Shown one piece after another: positions 1 to 5,951 of a DNA stretch of 13,467 nucleotides. The translations under genes were made by a program, and so were the position numbers. The notes beneath the pieces were generated by a model. The model had not been told where the DNA came from. It did not search any database and worked only from the letters and a program-made list of their open reading frames with translations. Each line of letters opens with the position of its first letter. Positions within the stretch are counted from its first letter, which is position 1. Origin of the DNA: CALJIC01 sp039805565 (GTDB taxonomy: Bacteria; Chloroflexota; Chloroflexia; Chloroflexales; Roseiflexaceae); NCBI GenBank assembly GCA_039805565.1, contig JBDLTZ010000251.1, forward strand, positions 1 through 13,467. Direction: 5' to 3'.

Positions 1-1
1 A

Positions 2-85
2 GATGCCGAGGAGCAGGCGGCGCAGATGAGCCGGGACGAGTGGTACCGGCTCTACATAAGCGCGCGCGGGGCGGCGCTGCCCTAG
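2..85 (+). CDS. C-terminal tail of an unidentified protein (cut by window edge)
   Basis: An open frame enters from the left edge and reads 27 residues to a TAG stop at 83-85. The visible tail is acidic and Gln-rich, then carries a DEWYRLYISARG stretch, which looks like an ordinary soluble C-terminus. It contains no motif I can assign. An internal ATG at 26 could give a 19-residue peptide, but nothing supports that as a start. The reading frame is inferred from amino-acid composition alone, because too little is visible to use codon statistics. It could be the end of a small regulator or an antitoxin-like protein, but that is a guess. Confidence 0.4.
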   Translation, partial: DAEEQAAQMSRDEWYRLYISARGAALP

Positions 86-133
86 CGCCCGGCCCGCCTC
101 GCAGGCACACAGCACGGCTGCGCGCCGCGATCT

Positions 134-292
134 TCACACCAGGTGGTCGATCGCGGCGCGCAGCTGCTCCGCCCCGGGTCGCAGCTCGATGCCCGCGCGC
201 TGCGCCGCCGCGACGATGCGCTCCAGGCTCACGCGCGCCGCGAGCCAGACGACGAGGTGCAGCCCTCCCGCAGTCCCCCCGACCCTGGCCCG
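134..292 (-). pseudogene. Remnant of a MocR-type (GntR/aminotransferase) regulator C-terminus
   Basis: On the minus strand an open stretch of 53 codons ends in TGA at 134-136. It reads GGLHLVVWLAARVSLERIVA followed by an AAAQRAGIELRPGAEQL-like end. The pattern 'GLH-hydrophobic-WL ... A...G(I/V).(L/V).P' is what I know from the end of the class-I aminotransferase-like domain of MocR/PdxR regulators. In the family this domain is about 350 residues and follows a GntR winged helix. Here a stop codon at 293-295 and the start of the B3/B4 gene at 390 leave no room for the rest, so the gene has lost all but its last 50 or so codons. MocR genes commonly sit next to transporter or vitamin-B6-related genes, and the EamA-type gene nearby may be a former neighbour. 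The identification rests on a short stretch; another aminotransferase-fold protein is possible. Confidence 0.42.
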
Positions 293-353
293 TCACGGTT
301 AGTCATCGCATATTGCTCAGCTTGGCACTACCAATCTATCGCCAGTATGCGGT

Positions 354-385
354 ACACTCCCCCCTGGAGACGTTCAGTGGAGTGT
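354..385 (+). promoter_or_regulatory. Inverted repeat that could mask the ribosome binding site of the B3/B4 gene
   Basis: ACACTCC at 354-360 is the exact reverse complement of GGAGTGT at 379-385, with an 18-nt loop between. The 3' arm contains the GGAG that serves as the Shine-Dalgarno sequence for the ATG at 390. In RNA this 7-bp stem would hide the ribosome binding site. The stem is short and could be chance. Confidence 0.3.
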
Positions 386-389
386 TACG

Positions 390-1100
390 ATGCACATGCT
401 GGTGACCGAGGCGTTCTGGGAGCTGTTCCCCGAGGCGCGCATCGGGGTGGTGACGGCCCACGGGCTTGATAACACGGTGGCGGCGGAGGTGGCGGCGGCC
501 CTCCTGGCGGAGGAGGCGCGCCGGCAGGGCACGGCGCTCGCAGGCGCGGAGATGGCCGCCCACCCGGCGGTCGCGCCCTGGCGGGCGGCCTACGCCCGCT
601 TTGGGGCGAAGCCGTCGCAGTACCGCTCCTCGATCGAGAGTATGCTGCGGGCGGCGCAGGCGGGGAGAACGCGCTCGATCAGCCCGCTGGTGGACCTGTA
701 CAACGCCGTGTCGCTGCGCCACGCCCTGCCCTGCGGCGGCGAGGACCTCGCGGCGGTCGTGGGCGACGTGCGGCTCACCCGGGCGGCGGGCGGCGAGCCC
801 TTCCGGACCATCGGCGCGACCGAGGACGACCCGGCGCGCGCCGGCGAGGTGATCTACCGCGACGACGTGGGCGCGATCTGCCGCTGCTGGAACTGGCGCG
901 AGGCCGACCGCACCAAGCTGACCGCGCAGACCCGCGACGCGGTGCTGGTGATCGAGGCGCTGCCGGAGCACCCACAGGCCCTGCTCGACGCGGCGCTGGC
1001 CGACCTGGCCGCGCTCGTGGAGCGGCACCTCGGCGCGCGGACGCGAACCGCCACCCTGAGCGCCACGACGCCCGCCTGCTCGCTGGAGGCGCAGCCGTGA
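390..1100 (+). CDS. Free-standing B3/B4 tRNA-binding domain protein
   Basis: The 236-residue product looks like the B3/B4 domain found inside the beta subunit of phenylalanyl-tRNA synthetase, where it holds the editing site. Here it is a complete protein by itself. Family signatures seen are FGAKPSQYRSS (71-81), LVDLYNAVSLRHALPCGGED (100-119), GEVIYRDD (152-159) and NWREADRTKLT (168-178). Known stand-alone members are proposed to act as trans-editing or amino-acid/tRNA-handling factors; the substrate here is unknown. No signal peptide or membrane segment is present, so it is cytoplasmic. The ATG at 390 is preceded by GGAG at 379-382; a second ATG two codons later is an alternative. Its TGA overlaps the GTG start of the next gene by 4 nt (GTGA), so the two are probably translationally coupled. 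The last 20 or so residues are low-complexity and probably disordered. Confidence 0.85.
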   Translation: MHMLVTEAFWELFPEARIGVVTAHGLDNTVAAEVAAALLAEEARRQGTALAGAEMAAHPAVAPWRAAYARFGAKPSQYRSSIESMLRAAQAGRTRSISPLVDLYNAVSLRHALPCGGEDLAAVVGDVRLTRAAGGEPFRTIGATEDDPARAGEVIYRDDVGAICRCWNWREADRTKLTAQTRDAVLVIEALPEHPQALLDAALADLAALVERHLGARTRTATLSATTPACSLEAQP

Positions 1101-1531
1101 GCCAGACCGCCGTACTCGCGCTTATCACCGCTGTCGTCGGCACGATCGGCTACCACCTCGCGCAGCGGGAGGTGACGCCCGACGCCAGCCCGGCGCTGGT
1201 GCTCATCGTCGCCTACCTCATCGGCGCGGTGATCTGTGGCCTGCTGCTCGTCACGCTCTTCCCCTCACGCGCGGCCGTGCGCGAGCAGCTCAGCTGGCCC
1301 GTGCTCGCCCTGGGCGTCGCAGTGGTGCTGATCGAGGTCGGGTTTGTGTGGATGTACCGCAGCGGCTGGACGCTCGCCACCGGCGCGCTGGTGGTCAACG
1401 TGCTGGCGACGATCGCCCTCGCCGCGGTCGGCGTCCTCGCCTTCGGTGAGCGGCTGCACTGGACGACGGTCGCCGGCGCGGGGATCTGCCTGGCCGGGCT
1501 GGGCGTGATGAGCCTGCGGGGTGGCGCGTGA
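1097..1531 (+). CDS. Single-EamA-domain membrane protein (DMT superfamily, half-size transporter)
   Basis: The 144-residue product has five predicted membrane segments: roughly 3-21, 33-55, 66-89, 96-121 and 123-141. The end, with GERLHWTTVAGAGICLAGLG, matches the closing signature of the EamA domain (Glu-Arg, then a Gly-rich last helix). Full-length EamA transporters carry two such 5-helix halves in about 300 residues, so this protein has one half and would need to work as a dimer, as SMR-type exporters do. The GTG start at 1097 lies inside the stop codon of the B3/B4 gene, so expression should depend on that gene. The substrate cannot be read from sequence; small amphipathic metabolites or amino-acid derivatives are typical for the superfamily. 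The stop is followed by 64 nt before the PaiB-like gene on the same strand. Confidence 0.82.
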   Translation: MSQTAVLALITAVVGTIGYHLAQREVTPDASPALVLIVAYLIGAVICGLLLVTLFPSRAAVREQLSWPVLALGVAVVLIEVGFVWMYRSGWTLATGALVVNVLATIALAAVGVLAFGERLHWTTVAGAGICLAGLGVMSLRGGA

Positions 1532-1595
1532 TGCCGCTCGCGCCAGACGCCACGGATACAGACTGATGCCGCGCGAGATGCAGGAGCACAGAGCG

Positions 1596-2204
1596 ATGTA
1601 CATCCCCCGAGCCTTCCGCGTCGAGGACCTCGACGAGCTAGTGGCCTTCATGCGCGCCCACAGCTTCATCACCCTGGTGTCGATCCTCGATGGCGTGCCG
1701 TTCGCCTCGCATGTGCCGGTGGTGGTGCGGCGTGATGGCGACGCCGTGACGATCCACGGGCACCTGGCGCGGGCCAACCCGCACTGGCACGCCTTTGCGG
1801 CAGGTGAGAGCCTGGCAATCTTCACCGGCCCGCACGCCTACATCTCTCCGTCTCACTACGACCAGCGCGAGAGCGTCCCGACCTGGAACTACATCGCTGT
1901 CCACGCGGCGGGCCCGGTGCGGGAGCTGCACGCCGCCGATGGCCCAGAGGCGCTGGAGGACGAGGTGCGCGCCGTCATCCGGGCCTACGAGGGCGCCTAC
2001 GAGCAGCAGTGGGACAGCCTCTCCGAGCGCTACCGCGCCGGGATGCTGCAGGGCATCGTCGGCTTCATCCTGACGGTGACGCGCCTCGAGGGCAAGGCCA
2101 AGCTGAGCCAGAACCGCAGCCTGGCCGACCAGCACCGGGTGGCTGGCGCGCTCCTCGAGAGCGATGACCCGGCCGCGCGCGCCACCGGCGCGGCGATGCG
2201 CTGA
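1596..2204 (+). CDS. FMN-binding negative transcriptional regulator, PaiB family
   Basis: The 202-residue protein is a clear PaiB-type split-barrel flavin-binding protein. It begins MYIPRAF as the family does and carries HGHLARANPHW (54-64), YISP (82-85), PTWNY (95-99) and the closing GKAKLSQNR (166-174), which is diagnostic. About 200 residues is the normal family length. Members bind FMN and are annotated as repressors after Bacillus subtilis PaiB (sporulation and protease genes). Whether a direct DNA-binding role holds outside Bacillus is uncertain, and a heme/flavin enzyme-like function is possible. I chose the ATG at 1596 because homologues start with this MYxP motif and CAGGAG lies at 1581-1586. 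In-frame upstream starts (GTG 1521, ATG 1566, ATG 1578) would add a non-conserved leader. The gene probably ends the operon begun at 390. Confidence 0.88.
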   Translation: MYIPRAFRVEDLDELVAFMRAHSFITLVSILDGVPFASHVPVVVRRDGDAVTIHGHLARANPHWHAFAAGESLAIFTGPHAYISPSHYDQRESVPTWNYIAVHAAGPVRELHAADGPEALEDEVRAVIRAYEGAYEQQWDSLSERYRAGMLQGIVGFILTVTRLEGKAKLSQNRSLADQHRVAGALLESDDPAARATGAAMR

Positions 2205-2248
2205 CTCACGAGCACACCTGAGCGCATCGGCCTGTCTACGCGCACTGA

Positions 2249-2579
2249 GACACTGAGTTCATCGAGCGCGCCCCTGAGCTCTTCAAGACTGTACGAGAGG
2301 TGACCACTGCCCTGGCGCTGTACGCCTTTGCATCCCGGCAGGTTGACATTGCGGTGCTGGAGGTCGGGCTCGGCGGGCGCCCGGTGGCCCGGCCAGCTTG
2401 AGCCTCTGCGTGAGCAGCCGCTCATCATCGCAGACGGCGCCCACAATGGCGTCTCGGCGCGCCAGCAGATGGACGTATTGCGAGAGCTGTTCCGCTTTCG
2501 GCGCCGCATCCTCATCCTGGCCGTCTCGGCCGACAAAGATCTGGCCGCGATCGCGGCGGCCCTTGTGCCAGGGGCGCAC
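2249..2579 (+). pseudogene. folC: Broken folC remnant (folylpolyglutamate/dihydrofolate synthase)
   Basis: Two pieces of one FolC-type protein lie here in different frames. Piece one (frame of 2249, stop TGA at 2399-2401) reads EVTTALALYAFASRQVDIAV and then LEVGLGGR, the classic FolC segment that normally continues into DATN. Piece two (frame of 2385) reads WPGQLEPLREQPLIIADGAH followed by N, an amphipathic helix, and ILILAVSADKD with LAAIAAALVPGAH. This is the C-terminal Mur-ligase-like domain, with its DGAHN motif and the 'G/A-hxxDKD' motif. The join falls near 2381-2385. The ATP-binding P-loop region (GTNGKG), the middle domain (roughly 130-150 residues by family comparison) and the extreme C-terminus are all missing, so no working enzyme can be made. 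The pieces still read well, so decay is recent. A functional folC presumably exists elsewhere in the genome. Confidence 0.8.
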
Positions 2580-2669
2580 GCGCGGGCGCGTGTGCCGGGA
2601 GCTCGATGTTCGCATGCGAGGCGCACGCAATACATTCTGGACTCTACTACAATCTGTCTGTTTTGCTAA

Positions 2670-2698
2670 TTGCCAGGGATTTTGATAGATGGTATTTT
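2670..2698 (+). promoter_or_regulatory. Candidate sigma-70-type promoter for the Pvc16/AAA operon
   Basis: TTGCCA at 2670-2675 and TATTTT at 2693-2698 are separated by exactly 17 nt. They lie in a locally AT-rich patch (about 2632-2720) of an otherwise GC-rich window. Transcription would start near 2705 and give a leader of about 165 nt before the ATG at 2870. The match is 5 of 6 and 4 of 6 to the E. coli consensus, but consensus usage in this organism is not known. Confidence 0.4.
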
Positions 2699-2869
2699 CC
2701 TACCTCTAGAAATCATCCTCACACAGAGCGTCGCCGAGGGTCAAGTCAGGTGCTGAACTCCCACACCATTTCGTGCTCACGCGAGGTGCCCCAGTGGCCA
2801 CACCTCGCCAGTCTCCTCATATTGGTGCTGTCCCCGGCGCACGGCTGCCCGGACGCGGAGGCGTAGGAA

Positions 2870-3454
2870 ATGGGCGGCTCGCTCGCGATTGCGTCTGTCA
2901 CGGCGATCCTCAAGCACCAGATCGAGAACGGGCTGGTTGAGCAGGACGTGTCCGCCGCAGTCAGCGGCGAGATCATCGTCACCGTGCAGGCGCCCGACAA
3001 GATCAAGCTCGGCGATGACGAGGAACGGCCGCAGATCAACCTGTTTCTCTACCAGGTAATGCCGAACACCGGCCTGCGGGCCAGCGATGCCGAGCGCCAG
3101 CGCGGGCAGCTACTCTCGCTGGATCTGTACTACCTGCTGACCGCCTACGGCCCGGGGGATTACCAGATGGAGATGCTCCTCGGCTCGGCGATGCAGGTGC
3201 TGCAGCGGCTCGCCACGCTCGAGCGCACGAAGGTCCAGTCCGTGCTCGCCGCCCTCTCGCGCACCGGCGGCGGGCGCATCCCATCGCCCCAGGCCGCGGC
3301 GCTGGCCGCCTCGGCGCTCGCGACTCAGCTGGAGCGGATCGTGGTCGTGCCACAGTTCCTCAAGCTCGATGAGATGTCGAAGCTGTGGGGCATGTTCGAG
3401 ACCAGGTACCGCCCCTCGGTGGTCTACAAAGTCTCGGTCGTTGTCGTGGAGTGA
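2870..3454 (+). CDS. Pvc16-family (DUF4255) eCIS cap/terminator protein, first copy
   Basis: The 194-residue protein fits the DUF4255/Pvc16 N-terminal domain family. Family features seen are an initial helix (SLAIASVTAILKHQIENGL, 4-22), a beta strand with IIVTVQAPD, the NLFLYQVMPNTGLR segment (57-70), the LLSLDLYYLLTAYG strand-turn (81-94), and a C-terminal stretch with LDEMSKLWGMFETRYRPS (166-183) closing in a hydrophobic strand. Pvc16/Afp16 homologues cap the inner tube of contractile injection particles and set or end tube and sheath polymerisation. The role here is inferred from the family. The ATG is preceded by a GGAG (2857-2860) and AGGAA patch. No signal peptide or membrane segment is visible. 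Downstream lie the micro-gene and the AAA+ ATPase that usually accompanies DUF4255 genes. Confidence 0.88.
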   Translation: MGGSLAIASVTAILKHQIENGLVEQDVSAAVSGEIIVTVQAPDKIKLGDDEERPQINLFLYQVMPNTGLRASDAERQRGQLLSLDLYYLLTAYGPGDYQMEMLLGSAMQVLQRLATLERTKVQSVLAALSRTGGGRIPSPQAAALAASALATQLERIVVVPQFLKLDEMSKLWGMFETRYRPSVVYKVSVVVVE

Positions 3455-3496
3455 GCGGGCTGTCCGCTCACGTATAGCTCGAAGGGAGAACTGTCC

Positions 3497-3640
3497 ATGG
3501 GTGGGAAAGAAAAAGAAGCCGGCGATGACGCCGCGCCGTCCGCCGCGCCGTCCGCCGCACCGTCCGCCGCTGCGCCGTCCGCGCCGTCCGCAGTGCCAGG
3601 CACGCCCGTCCCCCCCGGGCCGAAGAAAGGAGCAGCGTAG
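3497..3640 (+). CDS. 47-residue Ala/Pro/Ser-repeat micro-protein in the eCIS-like cluster
   Basis: An ATG at 3497 with a strong ribosome binding site (GAAGGGAG at 3481-3488) opens a 47-codon frame ending in TAG at 3638-3640. The peptide has a charged head (MGGKEKEAGDD), a repetitive core built of APSA/AAPS units (about residues 12-32), and a tail rich in Pro and Gly that ends KKGAA. It has no signal peptide or hydrophobic helix, so it should be a disordered, flexible peptide. I know no family for it. Its position, 42 nt after the first Pvc16-type gene and before the ATPase, suggests a role tied to those proteins, such as a linker, cargo tag or chaperone-like partner. That is inference. The core is encoded by a short tandem DNA repeat, so length variation between strains is expected. 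Confidence 0.55.
   Translation: MGGKEKEAGDDAAPSAAPSAAPSAAAPSAPSAVPGTPVPPGPKKGAA
3526..3590 (+). repeat. Short tandem repeat (GCCGTCCGCC units) inside the micro-gene
   Basis: The unit CCGTCCGCCG(C) recurs five times in imperfect tandem, with period mostly 12 nt and two shorter or interrupted copies. It keeps the reading frame and encodes the APSA repeats of the micro-protein. Such arrays expand and contract by slippage. Confidence 0.6.
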
Positions 3641-3658
3641 GCTGTATCGGTGCGGCAA

Positions 3659-3692
3659 GACGGCCTGGGTGCGAGAGGGCGCCCAGGCCGTC
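3659..3692 (+). terminator. Strong hairpin between the micro-gene and the ATPase gene
   Basis: GACGGCCTGGGTGC (3659-3672) pairs with GCGCCCAGGCCGTC (3679-3692) across the 6-nt loop GAGAGG. The 14-bp stem has one G-U pair. It begins 18 nt after the micro-gene stop. No T-run follows, so it is not a classic intrinsic terminator; it may partly terminate, attenuate, or protect the 3' end of the upstream mRNA. A weaker 8-bp inverted repeat follows (GCGGCTGA 3705-3712 with TCAGCCGC 3729-3736). The rest of 3641-3918 shows no convincing gene. Confidence 0.55.
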
Positions 3693-3918
3693 GGTCGAGG
3701 AAGAGCGGCTGAGGATCCCTCGCGGATTTCAGCCGCCCTCACCTCTGCACGTGTACCGGCGTCAGCCGCGCCTGTGCCCATAGCCCGCCGTCCCGCGAAA
3801 ACGACCCGAACCACCGCTAGGTCTTGCGTAGCGCGGCGCATATGCCCCCTGCTCCACAGCCGCCAGGCCCCAGCCGCCTCGCTGAACGAACGTCGAAGCG
3901 GTATCTCAGAGTACATCA

Positions 3919-5949
3919 GTGACTATCATCATCGCCGACAACGAGGATTGGCAGGCCACGAGCGGGCGCCACTTCACTGCTTCGATCGCCGCAGTCCGAA
4001 CCGCGCTCCAGCGCTGCGCCGCGCGCCTGAGCCGCACCACCGATGCAGGGGACACAGAGCCGGGCTCCACGCCCGCAGACGACCTGGAGACGCTCGCGCG
4101 CTCGCTGCCCAGGCCGCCCGTGCTCGAGCGCATCTGCTGCCAGTTCAGCCTGACCGACTTCGAGCGCCACGTGCTCGTGCTCTGCGCCGGCATGGAGACG
4201 GAGGCTGACTTCCCACAGCTCTGCGCCCTGATCAACGGCGGCCAGGACCACAGCTGGCCTACGTTCTCGCTCGCCTTCGCCGCATTCCCCGATGTCGCCT
4301 ACTGGTCCGCCGCGACGAACGAGGCCCCCCTTCGCCGCTGGCGCCTCATCCAGGTCGACAACACCTTACCAACCCGTGGGCAGCTGCGAGTCGCCGAGCG
4401 CGTCCTGCATGAGCTGCAGGGCTGTAGCCTGCTTGACGCGCAGCTCGCGCGCCTGGTCTCGGCGGTGCCGGGGCCGCCGGTGCTGCCCGAGTCGCACGCG
4501 GAGCTCGCCGGCCAGATCGCGGCCGTGTGGGGTGACCAGGCCGGCAGCCCGCTCCAGCTGCTCCAGCTCTGCGGCGATGACCCCACCGCGGTGCGCGCCG
4601 TGGCGGCGGCTGCGGCGGCTCGGCGCCACCTGCGGCTGCACGCGCTCTCGACCAGCGCCCTGCCTACCGACCCGGAGGCGCTGGAGCATGTCATCCGGCT
4701 CTGGGAGCGCGAGGCGATGCTCGCGCCGGTCACGCTGCTGCTGGAGTGGGAGGAGAAGGCCGACGCCGCGCATGTCGCCGCGGCCACCCGCTTCGTCGAG
4801 GAGCTCGGCGTGCCGCTGCTCATCGCCGCGCGGGAGCGCCTGCGCGCCATCCACAAGCAGCACCTGACCTTCGACGTGCGCCGGCCCGCGCCGCGCGAGC
4901 AGTTCGCGATCTGGCGCGAGGCGCTCGGCTCATCCTACGAGCTCCTCGAGCCGCACGTCGACCGCGTCGTGGCGCAGTTCGACCTCAGCGCGCAGGCGAT
5001 AGCCGCCAGCGCGGCGGTTGTCGCCACGCGCAGTCCCGACGCCACCCCCGCCGAGCTCGCGCGGGCGCTCTGGGACGCCTGCCGCAGCCAGGCCCGGCCG
5101 CAGCTCAGCGGCCTCGCGCGCCCGATCGACGCCATGGCGGGCTGGGAGGACCTGGTGTTGCCCGAGGCGCAGCAGGAAGTGCTGCGCGACATCACCGCCC
5201 ACGTCCACCAGCGCGCGAAGGTGTACTGGTCCTGGGGCCTCGGCTCCAAGAGCAACCGCGGCCTGGGCGTCACCGCCCTGTTCGCCGGCCCGAGCGGCAC
5301 CGGCAAGACTATGGCGGCCGAGGTGCTGGCGCGCGAGCTGCGCGTGGACCTGTACCGCGTCGACATCAGCCAGGTGGCCAGCAAGTACATCGGCGAGACC
5401 GAGAAGAACCTGAACCAGATCTTCACCGCCGCCGAGGCCGGCGGCGCCATCCTGCTCTTCGACGAGGCCGACGCGCTGTTCGCCAAGCGCGGCGAGGTCA
5501 AGGACAGCAACGACCGCTACGCCAACATGGAGGTCAGCTACCTGCTACAGCGCATGGAGGCCTACCCCGGCCTGGCGATCCTGACCACCAACCTCAAGCA
5601 CACCGTCGACCACGCCTTCCTGCGGCGCATCCGCTTCGTGGTGCAGTTCCCGTTCCCCGACACGGCGCAGCGCGAGCAGATCTGGCGTCGCTCGTTCCCG
5701 CAGGGCACGCCCACCGAGCCGCTCCGGTACGAGCGCCTGGGGCGCCTCAACGTCGCGGGCGGCAACATCCGCAACATCGCGCTGAACGCGGCGTTCATCG
5801 CCGCCGAGGAGGGTGCGCCCGTTGCGATGCGGCACATCCTCCGCGCGGCCCAGTCGGAGTATTCGAAGCTCGAGAAGACCCTGACCGATGCCGAAGTGGC
5901 CGGCTGGATCGACGGTAGCACGGAACACACAAGAGACGTCCGGGAATAA
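3919..5949 (+). CDS. AAA+ ATPase of the eCIS/Pvc15-like group
   Basis: The 676-residue protein has one C-terminal AAA+ module behind a large N-terminal region (about 1-420) that I cannot assign. The ATPase motifs are complete: Walker A GPSGTGKT (457-464), pore-loop-like SKYIGE after it, Walker B ILLFDEAD (511-518), sensor-1 ILTTN (554-558), the arginine finger in FLRRIRF (567-573), and sensor-2 GGNIRNI with R618. These features match the ATPases co-encoded with contractile injection systems (Pvc15-like), which are thought to help assemble or load particles or act as unfoldases. The start is GTG at 3919; the frame opens at 3886 after a TGA and has no ATG before it. No good Shine-Dalgarno sequence precedes it. 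The gene ends 2 nt before the second Pvc16-type gene, so the two are surely co-translated. Confidence 0.92.
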   Translation: MTIIIADNEDWQATSGRHFTASIAAVRTALQRCAARLSRTTDAGDTEPGSTPADDLETLARSLPRPPVLERICCQFSLTDFERHVLVLCAGMETEADFPQLCALINGGQDHSWPTFSLAFAAFPDVAYWSAATNEAPLRRWRLIQVDNTLPTRGQLRVAERVLHELQGCSLLDAQLARLVSAVPGPPVLPESHAELAGQIAAVWGDQAGSPLQLLQLCGDDPTAVRAVAAAAAARRHLRLHALSTSALPTDPEALEHVIRLWEREAMLAPVTLLLEWEEKADAAHVAAATRFVEELGVPLLIAARERLRAIHKQHLTFDVRRPAPREQFAIWREALGSSYELLEPHVDRVVAQFDLSAQAIAASAAVVATRSPDATPAELARALWDACRSQARPQLSGLARPIDAMAGWEDLVLPEAQQEVLRDITAHVHQRAKVYWSWGLGSKSNRGLGVTALFAGPSGTGKTMAAEVLARELRVDLYRVDISQVASKYIGETEKNLNQIFTAAEAGGAILLFDEADALFAKRGEVKDSNDRYANMEVSYLLQRMEAYPGLAILTTNLKHTVDHAFLRRIRFVVQFPFPDTAQREQIWRRSFPQGTPTEPLRYERLGRLNVAGGNIRNIALNAAFIAAEEGAPVAMRHILRAAQSEYSKLEKTLTDAEVAGWIDGSTEHTRDVRE

Positions 5950-5951
5950 CG

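Noticed and set aside
1521..1595. An upstream GTG start for the PaiB-family gene
   Set aside because: It would add 25 residues not found in the family and overlap the EamA gene. The MYIP start at 1596 with CAGGAG fits better.
2328..2669. A stand-alone 113-residue gene
   Set aside because: Its body is the C-terminal half of FolC. The start region and the tail past 2579 are not FolC-like, so it is part of the relic rather than a gene.
3842..3922. A 26-codon ORF ahead of the ATPase gene as a real gene
   Set aside because: There is no ribosome binding site and composition is biased. Only its stop overlap with the GTG start is noteworthy, and this is recorded as a possible leader.
3369..4208. 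A 279-codon plus-strand frame crossing three genes
   Set aside because: It runs through the end of the first Pvc16 gene, the micro-gene and the start of the ATPase in a different phase. The product is Arg/Pro-rich without recognisable features.
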